Shown piece after piece: positions 21,038 through 29,660 of a stretch of 40,519 nt of DNA. The position numbers and the translations under genes were made by a program. Location of the stretch: the NCBI GenBank assembly GCA_025999115.1, contig BNWW01000015.1, positions 1 to 40,519 of the forward strand. The letters run 5' to 3'. The stretch comes from Bacteroidia bacterium (GTDB lineage: Bacteria; Bacteroidota; Bacteroidia; Bacteroidales; Azobacteroidaceae). Every line of letters starts with the position of its first letter. Within the stretch, counting starts at the first letter, position 1. The notes beneath the pieces were generated by a model. It saw only the letters and a program-made list of their open reading frames with translations. It had not been told where the DNA came from and ran no database searches.

Positions 21038-21284
21038 CTACAAAACCGACTTCATTACCTCATTCATTTGTTTTCTTGCGAATGGTTTGTTGATAAAAAA
21101 TGTACATGTTCGGGATTGGCGTAAATCGAATACATTTTACAGCCGTTGTTGTTCACAATTCCTGTAATATATTTTTCAATTCTATCGCGGAATTTTTCCA
21201 AAATGATTGGCATTCTGTTCAATGTTGTAAAAACAAAATGCGTGTATAAGTTATTGTATTCTATTTTTTGAAAATTGAGTTCAT
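21038..21284 (-). pseudogene. IS200/IS605-type TnpA (Y1 transposase-like) remnant
   Basis: The minus strand encodes YNNLYTHFVFTTLNRMPIIL, then EKYITGIVNNNGCKMYSIYA and the HxH motif in NPEHVHFL, characteristic of HUH Y1 transposases of the IS200/REP-associated group. The ATG at 21284 (MNSIFKK) is out of frame by one base at a six-base homopolymer (21264-21269). After the HxH motif the frame breaks again and the catalytic-Tyr half is missing. Confidence 0.65.
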
Positions 21285-21288
21285 CTCG

Positions 21289-22071
21289 TTATTTTGTTTT
21301 CTCAATTAATATACCTAATTGATAATCAATACTATCTATTTTATTATTATAAATATCTGTATCTTCAATAATAGCCTTTTTTAACAACTCAAGAAATTCT
21401 ATCCTTGTTGTGGAAATATTCTTTAATGTTGTATTTTGTTGTATTATTTTTTCTGATAAATCTTCTATTGTATTCAAACTTTCCAGAATTTCAATGTTTT
21501 TTTTCCACGCAGGAATATCTACGCTATCTATTTGATAAACAAGCTTATAACTTGGAGCATTTTGTTCTAAAAGTGTATAAATACCTAAACCGTCCCTCTC
21601 ATTTTTTTCGAACAATTCCATTGCATTATCGTATTTATTTTTGTCAGTATATGACGGACCATAAAAAAACATAAAATACACAGTAGGTATAACTATTATC
21701 AAACAACAGATTAAACTGATACCTAATGTTTTCCATCGTGAATAAAAAGGAAGATTGTTTGCTTCGTGTTCTTTTATTGCCTTACCCATTAATTTTTCTG
21801 CAATCCAGTATATAATACCTGCGTAAATGGCAGGAATTAAAACATTTGGTATTCTATCAATGATATTATCAGGAAGGGAAATAAGCCCCCAAAACATAAA
21901 TGCTGTAAAAACTGCACAAGCAATCAGACAAATATTTCCTTCTTTTGATTTTCCTAAATTGATAAAATTTTTTCTCATTAAAAATCCCGCAACTAATGGA
22001 CTTCCCAAAGCAGTACCAAAAGTAATATCCTTAATAGAATATAATTTTATATTTCCTTGATTATTTTCCAT
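21289..22071 (-). CDS. membrane protein of unknown function
   Basis: 260 aa, intact. About four hydrophobic segments occur in the N-terminal 150 residues (GSPLVAGFLMR, LIACAVFTAFMFWGLI, VLIPAIYAGIIYWIA, ISLICCLIIVIPTVYFMFFY). A soluble Lys/Glu/Ile-rich C-terminal domain with coiled-coil character follows (~160-260). No family recognised. The start lies 24 nt after the AbiEi-like stop, so cotranscription is likely. In the position where an AbiEii partner would be expected, but it shows no nucleotidyltransferase motif. Confidence 0.7.
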   Translation of the reverse strand: MENNQGNIKLYSIKDITFGTALGSPLVAGFLMRKNFINLGKSKEGNICLIACAVFTAFMFWGLISLPDNIIDRIPNVLIPAIYAGIIYWIAEKLMGKAIKEHEANNLPFYSRWKTLGISLICCLIIVIPTVYFMFFYGPSYTDKNKYDNAMELFEKNERDGLGIYTLLEQNAPSYKLVYQIDSVDIPAWKKNIEILESLNTIEDLSEKIIQQNTTLKNISTTRIEFLELLKKAIIEDTDIYNNKIDSIDYQLGILIEKTK

Positions 22072-22095
22072 AAAACAAAAGTGAATTTAGAATTA

Positions 22096-22734
22096 TTATT
22101 TTTCAAAACCTATGTGCAAAACTTTTTCCAACAAATCCAATGCTCCTTTCTTCCTTCCCACCTCAATACATTGCCTAATTATCTCCAAATCAAAACTTTG
22201 AACAGCCGAAAAATCAATCCGCAAATCGTCTTCCAAATACTCGCGCATTGCCTTAACCGATTGAAGCCGCAAATTGGGCGTGGTAACAATCTTGTCGCAC
22301 AATGCCTTTTCGGGCGAGGCAATCAAAAAGGCGTAGGAATTGTTGATAATTTCCTGACGGACACCTATCGGGTAATATGGGGCAGGCAGTTTTACATACT
22401 CAAAATGTCCAAGCGGCGTATCGTACTGCTTGTGCAACTTTGTTGTAACCGAACGCATTGTAAAAACTCGTTCGGGAATCAAACCGTAATACGCCAGGGC
22501 TGATTCGAGCGAAACATAAGAAGGTCCGTATAAATGATTTGCTACCAATTCGGTTGAAATTTCCTGATTATGAACCTTTGGGGCAACGACATACAAATTA
22601 CGCTTGACCCTGATGATAAAGCCATTTCGTTCCAATTCCGACAACTTCTTTTTTGGGTCTTTCAAGTTGCCATAGAATGAAACTAAAACATCTTTGTTTA
22701 CAGGAATAATTCCTAAATTCTTCAATCTTTCCAT
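22096..22734 (-). CDS. AbiEi-like antitoxin/transcriptional regulator
   Basis: 212 aa from the ATG at 22734; a TTG eight codons upstream lies inside the -7 box and is unlikely. Winged-helix-like N-terminus (KKLSELERNGFIIRVKRNLY), then the AbiEi-type middle (GPSYVSLESALAYYGLIPE and FLIASPEKALCDKIV). Family members bind their own promoter and act as antitoxin to the AbiEii nucleotidyltransferase in type IV systems that stop phage growth. No AbiEii gene is present next to it. Confidence 0.75.
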   Translation of the reverse strand: MERLKNLGIIPVNKDVLVSFYGNLKDPKKKLSELERNGFIIRVKRNLYVVAPKVHNQEISTELVANHLYGPSYVSLESALAYYGLIPERVFTMRSVTTKLHKQYDTPLGHFEYVKLPAPYYPIGVRQEIINNSYAFLIASPEKALCDKIVTTPNLRLQSVKAMREYLEDDLRIDFSAVQSFDLEIIRQCIEVGRKKGALDLLEKVLHIGFEK

Positions 22735-22755
22735 TTCTTCACTCAAATAATTTTG

Positions 22756-22763
22756 CAAATTTA
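22756..22763 (-). promoter_or_regulatory. -7 box TAAATTTG of the AbiEi-like gene
   Basis: Exact TAnnTTTG match on the minus strand, 21 nt before the ATG at 22734. Upstream on the same strand lies GATAGA...TCTATC (about 22774-22806), an inverted repeat that could serve autoregulation. Confidence 0.4.
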
Positions 22764-22883
22764 GTAAAATTTTGATAGATAATGGAATTTTTTTCTATTT
22801 TCTATCGAAATTCTGCTATTTTTTTACGTTACGTCTGCAATAAACATCATTTTTTGATATAAAACGCAGTTGTACTGCAATTA

Positions 22884-23726
22884 TTATTTTGGTTTACGCA
22901 TATTACACATTCTACACAAGTCCTGCTTCTTGTAATTCTCAACAAGATTCCGATAGTTCTCACTCGCCAAAACTTCTGTGAGGCTCATTGTTTCGATATT
23001 TCCAAAATCGCCCAACGATTGGCGAAGGTTGTCGGGGGCACAGCAAGGAGATACTTTTCCGGTTGCGGAAATCCAAAGTTCCTTTTCCAAAAATGGACAT
23101 TCATAATTTTCGGGTACTTCCGTTTCTTCATTTTCAGTAAGTGGGATAATGTTTTCCAACAATACCTTTGAGCCATTGGGTTTGCGATATTGTTCCTGTG
23201 CTGTGTATGCTTGTTGAACGTACTCGTTCCATTGGGCAACGCTTTCTTTTGTAGCTTTCATCGAAAGCGGTTTTATTTCATCGAAATGTGTCCATAGGTA
23301 GTGTCCTTTTACCCTATCAACACCTAATTCGGCTGCAAGTTTCACTATGTCAGCCAATTCGTGCATATTGTTTTGCATAAAAGTCAGTTGGAAAGTAATG
23401 CTGCAGAAATAGCCTGTTTGTTCAAAATGGGCATTTCGGAACGCAATCAGTTTCTTTGTGTTTTCCAATGCCATTTAGAAATTCGAGCCTGTCATTATCC
23501 TTTCGGAAGTTTCGGCGGTTGCGCCGTTCCAACTGATTTTTATGTCGGTCGTATTGGGGATAATGATTTTTGCCCATTCTTCTACCGATTTCTTGGGAAA
23601 AGTACCGTTTGTCGTGAGGTTGATTTTGATATTATACTTTTGCGACAATTCAAAAATCCGTTTTATATCTTTGTATGGTGGATTAACAAATAGTTTGTGA
23701 TAATGGTTCACAATATATTTTATTTA
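22884..23726 (-). pseudogene. radical SAM/SPASM protein, truncated and interrupted
   Basis: The 3' half is intact: IKINLTTNGTFPKKSVEEWA, then DIKISWNGATAETSERIM, and a SPASM-like cluster with CPFLEKELWIS, SPCCAPDN and DLCRMCNMRK. The N-terminal CxxxCxxC cluster is missing. An EPLS motif, normally GGEPL, survives at about 23715-23726 but in another frame, implying a one-base shift. A TAA at 23475-23477 separates GSNF from MALENTKK, most simply a GAA-to-TAA nonsense change. Not functional as written. Confidence 0.75.
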
Positions 23727-24987
23727 CAACTTTTTCTCGCATCTTTGCTTTATTGTTAAAATTGCGTGAAATATTTCTTATCATATCGCTATAATTGTCT
23801 GTTCCATCACTTTTCTTATGATAAAACACTTTGATTGAAACGCAATTGTTGTGTTCAAAAAGTGTATTTAATAAAGTCCTGTCCGAATTACCGCAGGAAT
23901 GACCCATTACAAAAACTTGATAATTATCTGTATTTATAAAATTCAATATATTTCTATAATTATCTGTTTCCAAATATTTTATAGATTTTATATTTTCTAA
24001 ATAATTATTATCATTCAATTTTTCTATCTTTTTATAATCTTCGTCTAATTCATCTCCATAACCAAAGATTATAGGATTTTGCAGATTATTTAATTCTCCG
24101 TGAATGTGAATGTTTTTTCTGCTTGCACACATTTTTCCCCATGAATCTGATATGTGATATACATGAAACTTTGTATTTAATGTCTCTCCATTTGTTAAAT
24201 GTTGATAATGTTTTTCTGTGTCCGTATAATTAAAATTCAGAAACCACACCTTTTCAGGAAATAAACCTATACCATTTATCCCTGAAACATAATCGTCATA
24301 ATCTTTCCGCGTACAATGTTTTATGTCATTTTCCAAAATCCAATCAAATATTTTATCGAACTCTTGCTGTTTTTCTGCGGAACACAAATTCCTGTATGTT
24401 TCTCGTAAAATGGGAATGGACTGCTCGGTAAAATCTTCAATATGCAAAGGGGAATATATTTGATAAAATAAATCTTTGTTTGTAGATATGACCTCTTTCT
24501 GAATTTCCGAAAGATAATTTTCTAATTTTTGTCTTATATGTTTTAATTCAAGGTTAAGTTTCTCAACTTGTTTTAATTGATTATTTTCTGCAAACTTCTT
24601 TAATAGCCGATAATACTCCTCTTCTATATCTACCCAATTTTGAATATTCAACTTCTTCTCTATGGTTTTTAAAAAGAGATTTAAAATATTTTCTTTTATC
24701 TTATGTACAGGTATTCCGCTTGGTTTTGTTCCCTCAAAACTTGTCTCATCCACATAAGAAGAAATAAAATCATCTTTATAAACATAACTATTCCTTATGG
24801 TAGAACTACTTATTGAGCCACCGTCCAGTTCTTTACTAAACTTAGTTTCCGTAAAAAATGTCCAATTATCCTTGTTTAAAAATTCTTCTTTTTCACTTTC
24901 CCAAAACCTATCAATAAAATTCTTGTAACTTGTCTTTAATCCGTGAGCCAAGTCGAAACCATTGCCTATTAGAATTATTCTGTTCAT
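23683..24987 (-). CDS. AbiH-family abortive infection protein
   Basis: 434 aa. The N-terminus IILIGNGFDLAHGLKTSYKN (residues 4-23) is the AbiH signature. Further family features are FLNFNYTDT near residue 250, HIHGELNN near 290 and VFMGHSCGNSD near 375. AbiH proteins confer phage resistance by abortive infection; the mechanism is unclear. The start lies 2 nt after the stop of the membrane protein gene, so the two form an operon. The last residues (CEPLSQTIC) come from the 5' end of the truncated radical SAM gene, so the native stop was lost in a fusion. Confidence 0.85.
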   Translation of the reverse strand: MNRIILIGNGFDLAHGLKTSYKNFIDRFWESEKEEFLNKDNWTFFTETKFSKELDGGSISSSTIRNSYVYKDDFISSYVDETSFEGTKPSGIPVHKIKENILNLFLKTIEKKLNIQNWVDIEEEYYRLLKKFAENNQLKQVEKLNLELKHIRQKLENYLSEIQKEVISTNKDLFYQIYSPLHIEDFTEQSIPILRETYRNLCSAEKQQEFDKIFDWILENDIKHCTRKDYDDYVSGINGIGLFPEKVWFLNFNYTDTEKHYQHLTNGETLNTKFHVYHISDSWGKMCASRKNIHIHGELNNLQNPIIFGYGDELDEDYKKIEKLNDNNYLENIKSIKYLETDNYRNILNFINTDNYQVFVMGHSCGNSDRTLLNTLFEHNNCVSIKVFYHKKSDGTDNYSDMIRNISRNFNNKAKMREKVVNKIYCEPLSQTIC

Positions 24988-24989
24988 AA

Positions 24990-25799
24990 TTATTGTTTTA
25001 AATGCTTTTCAATAACATTTTGTTCTTCAACTCTGTAAATGGAATGGTGTATCAAATAAGTCTGTAAATCTTTGAATTTCTTTTTGTCAGGATTTTTTGA
25101 ACTATCTTTTTTCGGACCAATTGTAATTTCATAGCGTACAGTAAATTGAACATTAAAAATACTTACTATCTCTAACTCAATTTCTATTTTCGTATCTTCT
25201 TGAAACAATTTTTTTGTTTCTTCAATGTTCAAAGGAAGATTCACTCCCATACAATTATAATCCCTATTCAAAGTATGTTCTTGATATTTTCCGTCAATAC
25301 CTTTTTTTGAGGAAAACTTTTTGTTTTTATTCACAAATTCAATTTCTTTGAATAACACTTTGTAAATCGGCTTGTTAATGTAGTCAGTAACGAGCAAACA
25401 AATATTTGTTGATACTGTCTTCTCTTCATTTTTAGTTTCAAAAACTTCTCCAAAGAATTCTTTATTATAATCTTTTCCATTTTCTTTTACAATCGTAATT
25501 TCAGTACAAAAGTTAATCAAAGAATAATTTTCGATTATATATTGGTTGGTTTTTGCATCTTCATAATTTCTGTCGGCGTTTCGTCCATTGATATAGGTAG
25601 CCAAAGAGAAAAACGCGGTTGAAATACAAACAATGAAAGAAATCAGCAAGTTTGAAACGCTTGTGTAGGAACTGAAATCTCCCTGTACTGCTGCTATTGC
25701 GAAATACAATAGAAATCCGAAACTAATAAGGAAAATAGCAATAGAACCTGCTAAAAACCAAATCATTATTTTTTTTGTATAATTATTTCCTTGTTTCAT
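24990..25799 (-). CDS. two-helix membrane protein linked to AbiH
   Basis: 269 aa from the ATG at 25799 (MKQGNNYTKKIMIWF). The frame is open further upstream, but that part is antisense to the ATPase gene. Two transmembrane helices (residues ~11-36 and ~48-70) are followed by a soluble domain of about 190 residues with no recognised family. The layout of two TM helices plus a soluble domain is common in phage-defence membrane components. A possible -7 box TAATTTTG (reverse complement of 25821-25828) lies 21 nt upstream. Confidence 0.7.
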   Translation of the reverse strand: MKQGNNYTKKIMIWFLAGSIAIFLISFGFLLYFAIAAVQGDFSSYTSVSNLLISFIVCISTAFFSLATYINGRNADRNYEDAKTNQYIIENYSLINFCTEITIVKENGKDYNKEFFGEVFETKNEEKTVSTNICLLVTDYINKPIYKVLFKEIEFVNKNKKFSSKKGIDGKYQEHTLNRDYNCMGVNLPLNIEETKKLFQEDTKIEIELEIVSIFNVQFTVRYEITIGPKKDSSKNPDKKKFKDLQTYLIHHSIYRVEEQNVIEKHLKQ

Positions 25800-25817
25800 A
25801 TTTATCAAAAAATTTGA

Positions 25818-26703
25818 ATGCAAAATTACTATATTTCTTGGAAAAAACATAAAAGAAGTTTTTCCCGAAACAAAATCAGCAAATAGAAAGTTAGTTGATA
25901 AACAATTAGGTACTTTTCTAAATACCGGATTTTCTATTTTACTTATCGGCGAAAGAGGTATCGGTAAATCAAATAATATTAGAAAATTGAGTGAACGCGG
26001 AACTAAAATCATTGAGGCTGATTGTGCCTCTTTTTCTGATGATAATACAGCCGAATCGGAATTATTCGGTTACAAAGAAGGTACTTTTACAGGTGGTTTG
26101 AAAGAGGGTAAAAATGGACTTTTTGTAGAGGCAAACGGCGGAATATTGTTTTTAGACGAAATACATAATCTGTCAAAATTAGTTCAATCAAAGCTAATGA
26201 AAGCAATTCAAACAGATAAAAATGATTTTATGTATATCAGAAAATTAGGTTCAACAGAGTCGACAAAAATAAAATGTAAACTGATTTTTGCAACGAATAA
26301 AACGGTTGCCGAATTGAGAGATATTTTATTGCCGGATTTTTATGACAGAATTGTGCAGCACGTTGTTGAATTGCCGCCTTTGCGTTATACGAAAGAAGAC
26401 AGGGAAACTGATTGGGAAAATACTTGGAAATATTTGTTTGACAAAATCAAACCGATGCCGAATGTTCCGCAAGAAATAGAATTACTTAATTGGCTCAAAG
26501 AATTAAAATTATATGGTAATTATCGTGATTTACAAAAGATTGTAATGTATTACAATGCTTTCAATCAATTTGATGATGAAACAAAAGCACTGATTGAAGA
26601 ACAATCGCCGTTTGAATATGCCAAAAACGCATATACAAAATATCATTCACAAAAACCGTCAAACGAGCAAAACGGGATTTTGGTAAATCACAATGAGAAA
26701 TAG
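25818..26703 (+). CDS. sigma54-activator-like AAA+ ATPase, apparent frameshift
   Basis: Walker A GERGIGKS (25948-25971), Walker B with ILFLDEIHN, and the bEBP-like loop ELFGYKEGTFTGG, where canonical activators have GAFTGA. No receiver, GAF, CARF or Fis-type HTH domain: the protein ends in NHNEK. The only good ATG (25818, MQNYYISWK) is in a different frame. Removing one A from the six-A run at 25842-25847 would join it to NIKEVFPETKSANRKLV and the ATPase. Without that, translation could start only at a weak internal TTG (25987), beyond Walker A. Divergent from the AbiH operon, with 18 nt between starts. Phase variation, pseudogene or sequencing error are all possible. Confidence 0.6.
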
Positions 26704-26712
26704 CCGTCCGAA

Positions 26713-26790
26713 ATGATAACTGATTTTTACTTCAAATTGCAGGAATGGGCAATAAATGAAATTACAACTCTTGCTTTAATTCCAACGGCA
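26713..26790 (+). pseudogene. start of a gene cut by the island boundary
   Basis: A short frame begins MITDFYFKLQEWAINEI, 9 nt after the ATPase stop, and runs straight into the duplicated gltA tail at 26791, after which it reads the wrong frame. Probably the first ~26 codons of a gene following the ATPase, lost at the right boundary. Family unknown. Confidence 0.4.
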
Positions 26791-26858
26791 GATTATCAGG
26801 CCAGCTTACCGCAATATTTTGGACGAACAACAATATGTGTCGGTAAAGGAGCGATAAT
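26791..26858 (+). repeat. gltA 3'-end direct repeat, right copy (candidate attR)
   Basis: Second copy of the last gltA codons and stop, with no gene in front of it. It differs from 18807-18874 only by CCT to CCA and GAA to GAG, both silent. It probably represents the displaced original end of gltA; the native downstream sequence (26859 onward) leads directly to the convergent GH5 gene. Confidence 0.9.
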
Positions 26859-26885
26859 CTGCGTTTTATCGAATGGAATGTGTTC

Positions 26886-29660
26886 TTATTTTTTAATTAT
26901 TTTCTGCACCAAATTCTGATTATTCTCTAATTGAACCTTTACCAAATATTGTCCTTTCGCCCAATGGGCAATCGTGATTTCGGTTTCCGAAGCGCTTTGA
27001 TAAATTTCCTGTCCCAAAAGATTATATACTTTGATTTCTTTTACGGAAGCGGAAGCATCTACTTTGAAATACGTGTCGGCCGGATTGGGATAGAGCCGGA
27101 TGGTTGATTCGTTTTTCATTTCCTCGATGGCTTGTGGATTCGCCGGCACATAAAAGTCGCTGTATTTTTCCAATACTGCCATTTGCGGTCTTTCCTTGGT
27201 CATATCCGCTTTGTCGGGATGAATATTCATCGCGTAACTGCCCCAATGCCGTCCGCCCGACCAATAGGTGAGCGATACATTGTTTTCTTTCAGATAGGCG
27301 CAAGCTCCGTCTAACATCGTGAGCCAACGTTCGTCATCGCCCGGACAACCCAATTCGCCGATGACTCCGATTTTGTTGTTGGTTTTCAACCAGTTCACGA
27401 AATGACTGAGGCGAGTAATCGCTACTTGATGATTGTTACCGACTTCGATGGTGTAACTTCCTTTGTACGTTCCACTTGCATCGGCATCGAAATAGCAATG
27501 GGCTTGGAAAATCAAGCGGTCGGACGGATCAACTAAGTTTTTCAGACTGTTGCTGACATCGGGCCAGCGATCGGCAGAAGCCCAACCGTTTCCTTCAATC
27601 ACTATCGGTGTTTCGGCATCCACTTCGCGAATGGCGTTGATGGTGGCTTGTGCAATATCGAACCAATCGACACTGCCCATGTCGTGCGGTTCGTTCATAA
27701 TATCGTAGCCCCACAAATGATATTCCCGAAATTCGGTGGCCAATTTGCGCCAGACATCGGCAAAATGGGCAATCGTTACGTTGGACGTTTCTCCGATAAT
27801 GTAATCGGTTACATTGGCTTTGCCTCGTCCGAAATTGTGCATATCCAGCATCACTTGCATGCCTTTTCGGTTGGCTATCTCTACAATTTGTTTCAATTTG
27901 GGTACATCAGCGCTCAATGCGCCGCCTACTTGTGCTTGCACTCGTTCCCATTTGAATGGTAAACGGATCAGATTCAGACCTTTTTCTTCGTAATACGTCC
28001 AATCGACTTCATTGTCAGGGTAAAGCGGGCTACCGCCAAATTCTCCACCGGACATATTGACACCAAATTGAGTTCTGACTTTGAAAATTCCATCATCAAC
28101 CGCTTGTGTATAGGCATATAAATTATCAATATAGAATGTGCCGGAAGCTGTTAAACCGATGCTTTTAATCTGTTCCAAATTTAATCCTGCGGAAGCAAAA
28201 GCCGAAGCGGGTATTTCATAGCTAATCCATTTGCCTTTTTGAGTAGCCGGGAAAGTATAACCTGAGGGCGCATAGTCCGGATTTCCGGATAATTCGTTCG
28301 CTAATTTGATGCTGAAATTACCGTTACCGCCGTCTGCATAATAGACATCCAAATGAATGGTCGCTTCGGACGAGATATTCCAAGTGTCGATGCCGATGGT
28401 ATGCGTTGAATTATTTAAGTCTTTCAATCGTAATACTTTATCTTTTGTTCCTTGAATGTAGAACAACGAATCGGTCGTCGTGAAATGGGTGCGCGACACA
28501 TAGCGATCGCTGAATACGCTGACTACATTTTCGGAAAGATGTTTTGCCAAGGGGGCGCGTTCGATATTTACCGTTGGCAAGTCATCGGTTGTCGTTGGAG
28601 GATTCGTTCCTGCGGGTTTGTCACCCGGTTTGCCATACGCATAGAAATTGTCAATATAGAATGTTCCGCTGCCTCGAAAACGTACGCTGATGATGTCGCT
28701 CAAATCCAAACCGGAATTGGCAAATTCGGCAGTCGATAGTTCGATACTAACCCATTCGCCTTTTTTCGTGTCCGGTCGTGTTTCGGGATAAAAGATGGGA
28801 CTGGCACTGTAGGTGTTGGAAAGTCCGAAATAGAACGTTCCATCGCCTCCGCTGTGGTAATATACATCAATGTGGATAATGCCTTTTTCGGCTATCCGCC
28901 AATGGTCGATAAAGATGGGTGCATCGCCCAATCCGGCGAGTTTAACGACTTGGTCGCCGGTTCCCGGAAGCGCAATGGTTTCCGCTACCACGACTTTATC
29001 CCACGATTGCGGTGAGAATTTCGTTGTGGACGGATAATGATTGCTGAATACGCTGACCACATCCGAAGCTTCTTGTTTGGGTGTGGGCGCCGGTGGAATG
29101 GCGGACTCTGCCACCAAAGTGCCGTAAGCATAGATATTATCTACATAAAATGTACCTGCACCTTTGAATTGCAGGGAGGCAAACGCACTCAAGTCTTTGG
29201 ATTCCAAGCCCAATTTTAGCCATTCGGAAGTTGGAATGTCGATGCCGACCCATTGTCCTTGTGTCAATGCCGGCCAAGTATAACTTGCATTCGGAAACAA
29301 CATATTGTCGGCATTGTAGCCCGAAGTAAATCCGAAAGAAAAGTTTCCGGCTCCACTTTCCCAATATACATCGGCGTGGATAGTGGCTTTTCCTGCGATT
29401 TTCCATCCGGTACAGTGGGCAAAAGAAGTGCCCAAATTGGCTACTTTCAACGTGTTATTACTGCCGATGGTGATTTTTGCCGGTGCATTTCCCCATGTTG
29501 GCAGTTCGATACCTTTACCGGTAGTGGTATAAGCATCACTGTATAAACTGACTACATCCGAAGCGGGATGAGTAGGCGTTGGCGCCGGAACGGAAGGCTG
29601 TGCGCTGCCTATTTGCAATCCGCACCATGCCACTATTAGAACTGAAAGAAGTTTTTTCAT
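26886..29660 (-). CDS. secreted multi-domain GH5 endoglucanase-like enzyme with T9SS tail
   Basis: 924 aa: signal peptide (1-20); three copies of a beta-sandwich module (~30-180, 195-343, 375-517), each ending in GSGTFYIDNLYAYG-like text; GH5 catalytic domain (~530-838); T9SS sorting domain (~851-924, YPNPADTYF ... KGQYLVKV). Catalytic residues: acid/base E657 in IMNEPHDM, nucleophile E769 in GVIGELGCP. GH5 enzymes cleave beta-linked glucans and mannans; the exact substrate cannot be read here. Expected to be exported and anchored on the cell surface. The ATG overlaps the stop of the preceding GH5 gene (TAATG at 29658-29662). Last of three genes in the operon. Confidence 0.92.
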   Translation of the reverse strand: MKKLLSVLIVAWCGLQIGSAQPSVPAPTPTHPASDVVSLYSDAYTTTGKGIELPTWGNAPAKITIGSNNTLKVANLGTSFAHCTGWKIAGKATIHADVYWESGAGNFSFGFTSGYNADNMLFPNASYTWPALTQGQWVGIDIPTSEWLKLGLESKDLSAFASLQFKGAGTFYVDNIYAYGTLVAESAIPPAPTPKQEASDVVSVFSNHYPSTTKFSPQSWDKVVVAETIALPGTGDQVVKLAGLGDAPIFIDHWRIAEKGIIHIDVYYHSGGDGTFYFGLSNTYSASPIFYPETRPDTKKGEWVSIELSTAEFANSGLDLSDIISVRFRGSGTFYIDNFYAYGKPGDKPAGTNPPTTTDDLPTVNIERAPLAKHLSENVVSVFSDRYVSRTHFTTTDSLFYIQGTKDKVLRLKDLNNSTHTIGIDTWNISSEATIHLDVYYADGGNGNFSIKLANELSGNPDYAPSGYTFPATQKGKWISYEIPASAFASAGLNLEQIKSIGLTASGTFYIDNLYAYTQAVDDGIFKVRTQFGVNMSGGEFGGSPLYPDNEVDWTYYEEKGLNLIRLPFKWERVQAQVGGALSADVPKLKQIVEIANRKGMQVMLDMHNFGRGKANVTDYIIGETSNVTIAHFADVWRKLATEFREYHLWGYDIMNEPHDMGSVDWFDIAQATINAIREVDAETPIVIEGNGWASADRWPDVSNSLKNLVDPSDRLIFQAHCYFDADASGTYKGSYTIEVGNNHQVAITRLSHFVNWLKTNNKIGVIGELGCPGDDERWLTMLDGACAYLKENNVSLTYWSGGRHWGSYAMNIHPDKADMTKERPQMAVLEKYSDFYVPANPQAIEEMKNESTIRLYPNPADTYFKVDASASVKEIKVYNLLGQEIYQSASETEITIAHWAKGQYLVKVQLENNQNLVQKIIKK

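Larger units (their letters stand above)
18807..26858. mobile_element. ~8-kb AT-rich defence island flanked by a gltA 3'-end duplication
   Basis: Direct repeats of the gltA tail bracket a block that differs from both sides: more AT-rich, mostly minus-strand, with many gene fragments and several defence-type genes. The right repeat is followed after 27 nt by the convergent GH5 gene, so the original order was probably gltA directly next to the GH5 operon. The pattern fits site-specific integration at a gene 3' end, with the element carrying a replacement tail. No integrase, excisionase or relaxase is present, so the element is defective or trimmed. A recombination- or assembly-derived duplication is the main alternative. 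Confidence 0.65.

Noticed and set aside
25800..26012. Longer N-terminus for the two-helix membrane protein
   Set aside because: This part is antisense to the ATPase Walker A region; the ATG at 25799 gives a sensible membrane protein start.
26791..26919. Continuation of the short frame MITDFYF... through the repeat
   Set aside because: It reads the duplicated gltA tail in a non-native frame and then the antisense end of the GH5 gene.
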